From Sepiola atlantica (Eukaryota > Mollusca > Cephalopoda > Sepiida > Sepiolidae), in contig OY744520.1 in the NCBI GenBank assembly GCA_963556195.1, forward strand, positions 6,959,704 through 7,023,703: a stretch of 64,000 bases of DNA, in the 5' to 3' direction. Numbering within the stretch: the stretch's first letter is position 1; each line of letters begins with the position of its first letter. A model generated the notes under the pieces. It searched no databases and had not been told where the DNA came from. It worked only from the letters and a program-made list of their open reading frames with translations. The position numbers and the translations under genes were made by a program. Shown here piece by piece: positions 46,018-55,547 of the stretch.

Positions 46018-46720
46018 AACATAGCCAATATGACGAGCAAGCGCTGTGATGTGACATAGACTATATGACGAGCAAGCGCTGTGATGTGACATAGGCAATA
46101 TGACGAGAAAGCGCTGTGATGTGACATAGGCAATATGACGAGAAAGCGCTGTGATGTGACATAGGCAATATGACGAGCAAGCGCTGTGATGTGACATAGG
46201 CAATATGACGAGCAAGCCAATATGACGAGAAAGCGCTGTGATATGACATAGGCAATATGACGAGCAAGCCAATATGACGAGAAAGCGCTGTGATATGACA
46301 TAGGCAATATGACGAGCAAGCCAATATGACGAGAAAGCGCTGTGATGTGACATAGGCAATATGACGAGCAAGCCAATATGACGAGCAAGCGCTGTGATGT
46401 GACATAGCCAATATGACGAGAAAGCGCTGTGATGTGACATAGGCAATATGACGAGCAAGCGCTGTGATGTGACATAGCCAATATGACGAGAAAGCGCTGT
46501 GATGTGACATAGGCAATATGACGAGCAAGCGCTGTGATGTGACATAGCCAATATGACGAGAAAGCGCTGTGATGTGACATAGGCAATATGACGAGCAAGC
46601 GCTGTGATGTGACATAGGCAATATGACGAGCAAGCGCTGTGATGTGACATAGGCAATATGACGAGCAAGCGCTGTGATGTGACATAGGCAATATGACGAG
46701 CAAGCGCTGTGATGTGACAT
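46018..46720. repeat. 35-bp satellite with 52-bp higher-order units
   Basis: The unit is (G/C)CAATATGACGAG(C/A)AAGC, GCTGTGATGTGACATAG. Around 46.2-46.39 kb a 17-bp partial unit precedes a full unit, giving a 52-bp repeat three times. Because 35 is not a multiple of 3 and the unit has no minus-strand stop in any phase, all three minus frames stay open for about 700 bp. Confidence 0.97.
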
Positions 46721-47613
46721 TCCTTCTCCAAGTTCTTTGGCGTCGTTCATTTCGGTCTTTTTCTACTTTAACCTGTTCAATCATCGATATGTCACACCAC
46801 CGGAACTATTCTCTCCGCGCGTTCGTATCATTCTTGTTTGGACTTCCTTTAAACTCTTATAGTTCGGTCCAACTTCATTGAATTCCAAAAAATATTATTT
46901 GCTGGCCACTTATACGACCAGAGTAGCCACTCCAGAATCATTGCCGCAATAGATACAGATCTTATGAAGCATTTCCATGTTAGCCATCTTTTCCTGTCAC
47001 CGAATTCCTACGATGAAGCGTTTGTTGAAATCGCGACATTGTGTATTTTTAGTTATGTCTTTAATTTGATGTCATGATGATGTCACACTCTGTGTAGTCG
47101 TCCAACCGCAGGATTTGCTTTTCAGATTCTGACATGGATTTTTTTGATCAGGGAGCAGTCCCCATAAATACATATGCATAAACTAGCAACAAGAAAATAT
47201 GTGATCGGAGGGCGAAACTTTTTTTGTTATTGGTCGATAAATAACATGTGAAGAAAAAGAAAAAAAAAATATCTAAGCTTAAAAAAAAACTTAATTGCTC
47301 TCAAATAATTTCTCGCAATACTGAAATTTACAGAATGTTTAATATTGTGCATTTTGTAATCAAACCAAAATTCCTTTCTTTAGTTGTTTGATAAGTAACG
47401 TTGGTTCACTGAGCTCAACGTTTCGTTACGTGTTACGTTTAATGCGACAATTTCTTAGCGATCTTATATAACAATGGCGTTTAGCTTAAATTTATGAATC
47501 CTATTAAAAAAAACTATTTAAAATTTTTTTTTACTATAATATAGATTTCGTGCCAATATTGTTTGCTCACAAATATACTATTTAAAATGGAGATGGTGTT
47601 AGATAACACCGCC

Positions 47614-47617
<4 letters not shown>
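46721..47617. other. Unassigned AT-rich stretch
   Basis: No recognisable element. Confidence 0.5.
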
Positions 47618-47660
<43 letters not shown>

Positions 47661-47672
47661 CTGTGTGTGTGT
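47618..47672. repeat. (TA)n followed by (TG)n
   Basis: About 42 bp of TA, then AATC and a TG run leading into the inverted repeat. Confidence 0.95.
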
Positions 47673-48056
47673 GTGTGAAAAGATGACAGATGGAAAACAA
47701 GTCAAAATGCAGGAGAAAAACAAAAACAAAAGATTTTTTTGACCGGTTTCGTTCGTGGGTAACGTCTTCAGAAAATGAAGAATACAGAAAATAATTTTAT
47801 TTTATATTGAAGGCACACACATGGGATGAGGTGGAAAATGATCTGCTTATCATGTCCCAACATCACTTAATGTCTCCTCACATGATCCAAGCAGATCATT
47901 TTCCCCCTCATCCCATGTGTGTGCCTTCAATATGAAATAAAATTATTTTCTGTATTCTTCATTTTCTGAAGACGTTCCCCACGAACGAAACCGGTCAAAA
48001 ATCTCTTGTTTTTCTCCTGCATTTTGACTTGTTTTCCATCTGTCATCTTTTCACAC
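47673..48056. mobile_element. Foldback element, about 170-bp arms
   Basis: The left arm 47673-47848 starts GTGTGAAAAGATGACAGATG and the right arm 47889-48056 ends with its complement. Nearly all of each arm pairs, including GACCGGTTTCGTTCGTGGG and GAAGGCACACACATGGGATG. The spacer is about 40 bp. No ORF. It may be a palindromic MITE or an inverted duplication of a SINE-like unit. Confidence 0.88.
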
Positions 48057-48105
48057 ATTTTGTCCATCACGACACTTCATTTTTCATTAACTATCGTGTA
48101 CCTTA

Positions 48106-48106
<1 letters not shown>

Positions 48107-48150
<44 letters not shown>
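48107..48150. repeat. (TA)n microsatellite
   Basis: Uninterrupted TA run. Confidence 0.97.
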
Positions 48151-48151
<1 letters not shown>

Positions 48152-48544
48152 CGGAACATCAAAAATATATGTCATTATATTGAAGAGCATGTGTAAAATT
48201 ATATACCGGGTGTTGGTTAGGGTAATGGATATTCCGTACTTGTAAGGATAATAAACACGTGAACCGTGCACTGATTTGAACGTGTGATGTGCGAGTAAGT
48301 CAGCTAGTTGAATCGTACAGTAAAATTAGGTGATGGATTAAGGAATAACAATAACATAGAGTCGGAGCAACAAACAAGACCAAGGTCGATTTTTTTTTTT
48401 ACATTATTGACATTTTTTCGACTGTTTTCCTCGTCTTAGTTGCCATCTTCACATCATTTCATCTGTGGTACACATGAAGAAGGACCCTAACCCTAAGCTT
48501 CCGGGAATTTCGAATTGAATCTTTTATTCCATCAACTGGGGTAG
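48151..48544. other. Unassigned stretch
   Basis: Contains a lone CCCTAACCCTAA at about 48484; not an array. Confidence 0.5.
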
Positions 48545-49035
48545 ATTGTTTTCATTCCACGTTGCGTACCTTTTCTCTAGAGTCTTTCACACAAAAGAAA
48601 TGTTGCTAGTCTCTTTCTACTGTATCGTTATGTTCATAATAGGTGCTCGACTAACATTCACAGCAAGAACTCACCTAGCTAAAACCAGAGCAAAGAACTT
48701 TCCTCCCTCCTCTCTCTGTCTCTCTCTCACTCTCTCTCACACACACTCTGTCCCTCCCTCTCTCTCTCTCTCTTATTACCAAAAACCAAACGAAACTTCA
48801 ATGAATATAGTTTCTTTTCTAGAACATCACAAGTCTGCTTCCCAACCGACTACAACATAGTCGTTTTTAAGTCTAATGTAAACAAATACTTGTTGAGCCC
48901 TCCTCTTGGATAATCAATTACTCTTAAGTAATCTTTTGCCTATTCTATCCATTGTTTCCAATCCGTTCGTGGTGACGATCGTCGTTCAACTGACAATCTC
49001 TTTAAACCTTATCCTTGAGTGGCCCCGGGACCTTA
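48545..49035 (+). pseudogene. LINE-A 3' fragment with CT insertion
   Basis: SRVFHTKEMLLVSFYCIVMF in shifted frames corresponds to the HKR(D/N)V.SL.LLYRYV segment. AGCAAGAACTCACCTAGCTA then AAACCAGAGCAAAGAACTTT aligns with the ARTRLVTT..TNFPF codons of LINE-A. A CT/CA-rich run (48710-48772) expands the next segment. The 3' UTR with GACAATCTCTTTAAACCTTA and AATAAGTGGTGACTCGTCA matches 59.3-59.4 kb. Confidence 0.75.
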
Positions 49036-49065
49036 ATAAGTGGTGACTCGTCAGTGTATGTGTAT

Positions 49066-49300
49066 GTATTTTTATTTACCCCCTCTGCAAGAGGTTAGAC
49101 ACAATGTCAAAGTATTTTTTATTTACCCACTCTGTAGGAGGTTAGACACACAGTCAAAGTATTTTTTATTTGCCCCCTCTGTAGGAGGTTAGACACAAAG
49201 TCAAAGTATTTTTTATTTACCCCCTCTACAAGAGGTTAGACACAAAGTCAAAGTATTTTTTATTTGCACCCTCTGTAGGAGGTTAGACACAAGGTCAGGT
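49066..49300 (-). repeat. 47-bp tandem of the U2-SINE tail, five units
   Basis: Plus-strand units run TATTTTTTATTTGCCCCCTC, TGTAGGAGGTTAGACACAAA, GTCAAAG with starts near 49066, 49112, 49159, 49206 and 49253. Read on the minus strand each is the tail motif TTGTGTCTAACCTCCTACAG AGGGGGTAAATA of the adjoining U2-SINE, so the tail alone was amplified. Confidence 0.88.
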
Positions 49301-49500
49301 GTGGAAAGCCAGCGCACTAGGATTAGCGCACTATGGCCTACAAAAATGCCTGATCAGTCCAGTAGGCATTCCCCGGTAGGGGCGCCTCAGTTGATTAGCA
49401 ATAAACAAATCCTTTCTCAAAGAGAAGGTAAAGCCTGGGAGAGTGGACCTCCTGAGACTGAACAGAATCATACCTCAGCCCGACAGAAACAAAGTCACTG
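49301..49500 (-). mobile_element. U2-SINE body, older subfamily
   Basis: The minus strand has CTCAGGAGGTCCACTCTCCC, AGGCTTTACCTTCTCTTTGA, ATTGCTAATCAACTGAGGCG, CCCCTACCGGGGAATGCCTA and CACACCTGACCTTGTGTC in order. No U2 head is visible at the 5' side. Confidence 0.8.
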
Positions 49501-49960
49501 TCGGACTGACGTCGATGACGTATTCCTGACTGGTAATAACACACCTACTCAGCCAATGTCAGCAGATGGACTCGGCGCTGCAAGATTTTTTGTTTAAACG
49601 CATGCAGAACTCACACTTATTACAGCAATTCTTTACACAATAAATTTCTCAACTTCCTCTAAAATTGTCGTGAATTTTAAAGTTGTAGCATCTGTCTCTT
49701 TGTTCACGAATTTTTGTTTTTGGAGATAAACCCCACATAAACAAATGTATTTTGAAACTACATGTGCCAGACTATTTGGATAAATACATTTAATTTTTAT
49801 CAAAGCGCATTCAAGAGTATCGTAGCGTTTTCGCCATCGCTGGACACTCATGAAAAAGAAAATCCATATTATAATAATGTAAAAAGTCTTAAGTTATTTT
49901 TAAGTTTATACTTTATTTTATATATAAGAATACACATGCTAATATGTAGTTCAAGGCTTT
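49501..49960. other. Unassigned stretch
   Basis: No recognisable element. Confidence 0.5.
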
Positions 49961-49964
49961 GAGC

Positions 49965-50240
49965 AAGGGTATACTGGGGTCCTGAATCATTCCCGGGAAA
50001 CTGCGGTTGTGTCTCGGGGAGGGTAAATACTATAAATTTATCGAAAATAATAAATAAATATCACTTCACTTACACCCTTTCAGCCAATCAATTCGAAGTA
50101 CCCCTTGAGCCCCACCCCCAAAATCTAATTTTTTTACGTTTTCATTCTTATTTTTTACATTTTATGTGGTGTTAAGTTCTAAGTTGCAAAAAGAGCTAAA
50201 GTTTTTAATTTCCGGGCAACACCGAATGTTCCTTCTAATA
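49965..50240 (+). mobile_element. Helitron-like 3' end, type G copy 2
   Basis: CACTTCACTTACACCCTTTC, AGCCAATCAATTCGAAGTAC, TTGAGCCCCACCCCCAAAAT match the 39.8-kb copy. The terminus TTTCCGGGCAACACCGAATG then TTCCTTCTAAT has the GC hairpin and a CTAAT end (CTRRT). Confidence 0.6.
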
Positions 50241-50672
50241 TATAATAAAACATATATGGAATACCTGTCCTAGAAAAGTTCTATAAAAGCGTTTGACCCT
50301 TTAAATTTAGCCAAAGGATGCACTTTGTATCTTTTTCGTTTATACTTTATTAAAAAAAAGAACGCACGTGAAACAGCACTTTCGTGGTGCACCTTGTTCG
50401 GCACCATGGCCAGAGGTGATAAGTATTTGCTAAATTAAACGTCACTCAAAATGAATATGTACATGTAATGCATGTCACTCACGTCTTTGTCTCAATCAGT
50501 ATTTTGGCAGCTGTTACATAAACATGTGGACTTCCTTCTATTGTTGTCCACACGTTTTGTAAATATCAAATTCTTTCATCTGTTTACAGCGTTGATGAAA
50601 AGCAAATTGATCAAAGCGTAATGCATGCACCGCGGAAGGCGCCCACAATCGATGCCCTTGAACCAGAATGAC
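50241..50672. other. Unassigned stretch
   Basis: No recognisable element. Confidence 0.5.
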
Positions 50673-51487
50673 ATTTTCTATGACGCAAGTCTGTAATAAT
50701 GAGCTGGATAGTTTATTCGGAATTTTATTAGCTTACCAAATTCTAATTGTAAACAACGCAAAAGATATTCTAAGTCGGACCAGAATTATCTGTTAGGTTG
50801 AAAACAAAGGAAAATAGGAGAGGAATGTTTATTTGCGTCAATCGTCACTTAAGCGAAATAGATAAATAGACAAACAGAGAATCCACACGAAGAGACGAGA
50901 AGAGAGGAGATAAAAAACAGAGCCCTTCACAGGAGCAAGCTTATAGGTTTCTTGACAAAAATATACTTTTAACTTGAAATGTAAAGATAGTTCTAAAGGG
51001 GCATATTTTTAAATCCTGAACGAGTGATGGGGATGATCCTTGAGTCAGAACAGATGTTCAATCGCAGTCACTGTACCAAAGAACGAACGGATTTAAAGGT
51101 AGTTACTCTATTACATAGTGGCTGTGTAATTGACAGAATGCGAAGATGGTTTTCTTTTTCGTTTGCATCTGTGTTATTCTGGTTCAAGTTAAAAGTATAT
51201 TCTTGTCAAGAAACCTATAAGCTTGCTCCTGTGAAGGGATCTGTTTTTGTCTTCTCTCCTCTCGTCTCTTCGTGTGGATTTTCTGTTTGTCTATTTATCT
51301 ATTTCGCTTAAGTGACGATTGACGTAAATAAACATTCCTTTCTCATTTTCCTTTGTTTTCAACCTAACAGATAATTCTGGTCCGACTTAAAATATCTTTT
51401 GCGTTGTTTAAAATTAGAATTTGGTAAGCTAATAAAATTCCGAATAAACTATCGAGCCGATTATTCCAAACTTGCGTCATAGAAAAT
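50673..51487. mobile_element. Long inverted repeat, about 305-bp arms
   Basis: The left arm 50673-50978 starts ATTTTCTATGACGCAAGTCT and the right arm 51183-51487 ends with the complement. Shared landmarks in reverse order include ATAAGCTTGCTCCTGTGAAG, CTCTCCTCTCGTCTCTTCGT and CTGTTAGGTTGAAAACAAAG. The spacer is about 204 bp. No clear target duplication and no transposase motif; a short ORF crossing spacer and right arm is not convincing. Confidence 0.9.
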
Positions 51488-52196
51488 CGTAATACAATTA
51501 CGTTTTAATATTTCTTTAACAAAGAAATTCTTTTTTTTATATTTATAGTTTTGAGTTTTACTTCATCAGCAAACGTATTACTAAATTAGATCTTCTGTTA
51601 CATTTGGCCATTCAGTAACTTAGCAACTCACGCGTCCTACGAATAAATAGTATTTGTTTCAAAACAAATTCCAAATAGGTAATTGTTAACTTATTGCTTT
51701 TTGTCCAGCGTCCAAACCCAATAACAGTAATCCTCTCCCAATTGAATGATCATTTCAAGCGCGTATCGTTGATACATTTTAGTTATAAGTTCGCTAAAAG
51801 AGAAAATAAAAAAGATTTGGCATATTTCAGCCTCACTCACATGCTTATAAGATTTTCACTATCTCATCTTAGTCTATTTTACTTAGATTTGTCAGCCAGT
51901 ATTTATTGTCTAAACATTCAATATAAATATATTCTCATAAATGAACGTCTCATAAAATACCTTTTTTTTCTTTTCAAATTCAACCAATCGTGTAAGTGAA
52001 TGTGCTTAGCAATGGATTAATAATAACTACGAAATCCAAGCAGTAAACTCTTTGCATTAATCTAAACCATATTTTATAACTTATGTGTGTTCCAAAATTG
52101 GATGAAAGGTAATTTTACATTCAAATAGAATAAAGATAGAATTCGGTTGGTTTTGTATAGGATCTTATTTTACTCGACGTGGATGTTACGTTTGTT
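51488..52196. other. Unassigned AT-rich stretch
   Basis: The ORF 51694-51999 has no motif. Confidence 0.5.
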
Positions 52197-52204
52197 AAGT
52201 TAGC

Positions 52205-52801
52205 CAGGGGCGGACAACCTTTTCAGAGTGAGGGCCAGATGAGACTTTTGGAAGGAGATCGCGAGCCGAAGTGAAAAAGAAAATCTTAGAATTACTATAT
52301 TTTGTTTACATGAACAAATTGTACAAAAATTGCATTGAACACTCTACAAATCTGATATTTTTTCTCAGGAGACTTCTGTATGTGATGTTATAAAAGGCGC
52401 CGACGAAGAGCTATTTTGGAATCATAAAAAATAATGACGGGGGAAGTAGCAAGTTGATCCAGCATTCGTTTTGACACACCTCACATAAGTTCTCTGTTTC
52501 ATGCCCTTTCCTCGTCTCTCGTTTCCTCTTTGCCTCTCTCTTTCTCTATTTCTGTTTTCATCTCAGGCCAAGGATTTGAAATTAATAGTTAAAGAAAAAT
52601 GAATATACATGCATCATCGCTCGCTGATATTTATACATTTTCATCCCACTGTAAATCTTAGTCGTAAAAGTAGGTTTCAATTATGTCGCAAAATGATATG
52701 AGTTTTACTGGGAGGTCCGCGGACCGGATTGCAATAATAAAGCATAGCAGAGGTGCGGACCGGACGCTAAGCCTTTGCGGGCCGGAGGTTGCCCGCCCCT
52801 G
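52205..52801. mobile_element. hAT-type non-autonomous element
   Basis: The left end CAGGGGCGGACAACCT and the right end (minus strand) CAGGGGCGGGCAACCT match at 15 of 16 bases. Subterminal GAGGGCCAGAT and GCGGGCCGGAG blocks are typical of hAT (Charlie-like) elements. Flanks AAGTTAGC (52197-52204) and AGTTAGAC (52802-52809) fit an 8-bp duplication with one base lost on the left. The 597-bp interior carries no transposase. Confidence 0.88.
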
Positions 52802-52924
52802 AGTTAGACAGTCGGGTGATAGTGGTGACCAGTAGTATTGTCAGTGAATCGTATTAAGTCTATTACGTTTTTTTTTTTATCTCGCTTTGAATTTGATCTT
52901 AATTTTGAAACGGCAAAACCAGCA

Positions 52925-53040
52925 GAAATTAATAACGGCTGTTTGCCCGGCCTAATCGATAGCATCGCGAACTATGGAATCGGCGATGCAGAGTTCAAAT
53001 CCAAACGGATCTATTGTTGTCATTGTTTGGTAAGGAATTA
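52925..53040 (+). mobile_element. tRNA-like SINE remnant
   Basis: GCCCGGCCTAATCGATAGCA, ...GGAATCGGCGATGCAGAG, TTCAAATCCAAACGG has a B-box-like GAGTTCAAATCC. The region GCAGAGTTCAAATCC...TTGTTGTCATT matches 25.04 kb. Confidence 0.55.
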
Positions 53041-53199
53041 AACCACAATTCTTCCCAAGCAATTTTAGCTGATATTCTAAACGATTTACTCTGTACGATT
53101 ATCTAGTGCTATAATAAATTACCCAAAAGCGGTTGATATGCCATAAAACTGATTTTATTTGGGTTTAACTCATATTAGCAACGAAATCAGTTTGTATCA

Positions 53200-53518
53200 T
53201 TCGACAAGGGATATAAGTGCTAAGTAATGATCAGTTCTAAGTTAGTCTTCTAGGGGTTGAAGGTTCAATCCTCAGTACGGGCGATACTAAGAATACAATT
53301 GCGAATTACTTAAGTCTTCTACCCGGTCATGGCTGACGGAACAAGAGAAAGCTGCTCCTTGTGGATGAAATAAAGAGTTACGTTTGAAATTCGGTACAGA
53401 TTCTAGAGTTCGTCAAGACGAACCTGAAGAAGGTCGGAGTTTATATCGACCGAAACGTTGTGAGAATAACAACCAAGATGAGAACAGTAGTCCGAATGAT
53501 CCTAATAATACAAATTAT
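53200..53518 (+). mobile_element. SINE-A, copy 3
   Basis: The best-preserved copy: GGTTGAAGGTTCAATCCTCA, CTACCCGGTCATGGCTGACG, GAAGAAGGTCGGAGTTTATA, CGACCGAAACGTTGTGAGAA, GATGAGAACAGTAGTCCGAA, ending in CTAATAATAC. Confidence 0.83.
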
Positions 53519-54290
53519 CGATCTTGAGATCAATTTAACGGTCTGGACAACAAGGAAAATCATTGTTTTGTTTTGTTTGTTTTTAGGGGGCAACCTATAT
53601 TCCCCTCATACAACGATCCACCCACAATAAACCCTACAACTATGTGAGCGCAAATAGAAATGAGATCGCTCAGATACTTTCTGAGAAATTTGAACGGTTA
53701 TCGGCCATGAATGTCTCCAGTCTTGGACACTATAATTATAAGGCTAGCCACCCACGGGGAGAATCAATAGGCGGTCAGATAATAGTGGGAAGCCAAACAA
53801 AGAAATGATAACGTGGCACGTCAACAAACGCCAACACAGTCGTCTTGGATAAATGCGAAGGTGTAAACGCCAAGAAGGACGGGGGGGGGCGATAATTGGA
53901 AATGAAAGACCTGGAAAACTAACTAAGAGATAGTAATATATAAAAAACCTGAGTCATCTGCTGAACAAAGCATAAAATGGTTATTTTTCTGTCGTGACGA
54001 GACTTGCTGTGGTACCCTGGGTAGATGTGACGATAATATTTCCGTCCCGAAACTTCGATAAAGTTAAATTCACAGAAAATAAAATTACTTTGTACACAAT
54101 AGTTTCATAAAAATAAGCTAGAATGAATTTAAAAAAAAAAGGAAATGATACAATAGTGGCAATCTTTACCTTTGTAAGTTGTTTTCTTAATTTTCATAAA
54201 AAGTTACATACATACATACATACGTACATACATACATACATACAGACGTTTCCCTTTTATATAATAGACTAGAGTTACAGCTCAAATTTT
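53519..54290. other. Unassigned stretch with (ACAT)n
   Basis: A G10 run is at about 53881-53889 and an ACAT tetranucleotide run at 54204-54245. Confidence 0.5.
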
Positions 54291-54400
54291 TGGTTTATTT
54301 TATTTATTTTTTACTAATAAGTCACCACTTATCAAGGTAAAGAACAGTCAAGGATAAGGGTGTATGAGCTGGGTAGATTGATGAATACTATGAGAGGATT
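54291..54400 (-). mobile_element. LINE-A 3' UTR tail only
   Basis: TACTAATAAGTCACCACTTA, TCAAGG, ...AGGATAAGGGTGTATGAG matches the 3' terminal part of LINE-A (minus), preceded on the plus strand by a T-rich run that is the A-rich tail. Confidence 0.7.
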
Positions 54401-54584
54401 GAAAATCTCCATATACTTCCCCACACTCAAAATAACAGCCGACCCATAAACCAGCAATTCTCACACCTTTGCCAGCAACATCGCTCATCGGGTGTAAGGA
54501 CCAACAGACAAAATAAGGGAAGCGATACTTACGAGGCTGCTTGATAAGCCTCTTTGTACTTTTATTATCTTACCAGAAATAAAT

Positions 54585-54647
54585 GGATTGCCTGTCGTCT
54601 GGGGTCAGAACAGATACTAAACTTTGATCGTAACTTGAAGGCCAGGT
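54585..54647 (-). mobile_element. U2-type SINE head, diverged
   Basis: The minus strand reads CTGGCCTTCAAGTTACGATC, AAAGTTTAGTATCTGTTCTG, with the family's extra A. No standard body follows. Confidence 0.7.
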
Positions 54648-55511
54648 AGTACCGATCATTTTTTATCACGACAGAATTCTGTTTTTTATGTTGGATTAGA
54701 TTTTTGAACAATTCATTTTTAACTGAATAAAGGCTAAACCTTTGACATTTTGGCGATCGGACGATCTCATTTTTCCAAATAGGTGTGGAAGGTGATAACG
54801 TACTTGCGAGCGATTATTATACATTTTAGCGTTGATAACTCTTAAATCCTATTATAATAATAATAGGTATAATAGTTTTGAACGGGTAATATAGTCTATC
54901 AGAAGTGAAATATATATACCGAACTCTAACTGACAAACTTCAATCTGAACCCTGCGAAACAAATAATTCCAGCACCAAACTAATACACAGACAGGATAAA
55001 ATGGACGTTACCAATTGCCGTCGGACTACCAGCCTCTTACAAAAATATTTGGATTCCTAAACAATTTGAGTATTGTTCTTTTTCAAACATTCATTTCCAT
55101 AATAACAGCTGTTTTTATTTTTTGTTTTGCCGCGTTTTTGGACATCATCCACCCTGACTTGACGCTCTCATCTCAACATAAGACTCTTTATCTTTTGGCC
55201 CTTATTTTGTTTTTATTTTGTTTTATTTTATGTAAAATTTTCAAAGTTAAATGTTGCCGATAATATTTACAATTACATTGTCGGCTTTTCCCTATCCTCT
55301 GATGAGAAGAGTTTATCTTTGAAAATCTATAGATTAAGGATATGAAGCTCCTTGCTCTGAACTTTTGATGTTTTAATAAATATTGTATCTTTACAATTTT
55401 TTATTATCATCTTTCATTGCTAGAATTGATTGCTCTATTCAATATATTGAGCTTTATATTATCACGATAGAATATTATTAAACGATAATTCAATTATCGT
55501 TAATTTAATTA

Positions 55512-55547
<36 letters not shown>

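Noticed and set aside
45979..46784. Three minus-strand ORFs of 229-266 codons
   Set aside because: All arise from the 35-bp satellite; three simultaneously open frames argue for chance, not selection on any of them.
55015..55263. 82-codon ORF with two hydrophobic stretches as a small membrane protein
   Set aside because: AT-rich DNA gives hydrophobic ORFs by chance; no motif, homologous copy or splice context seen.
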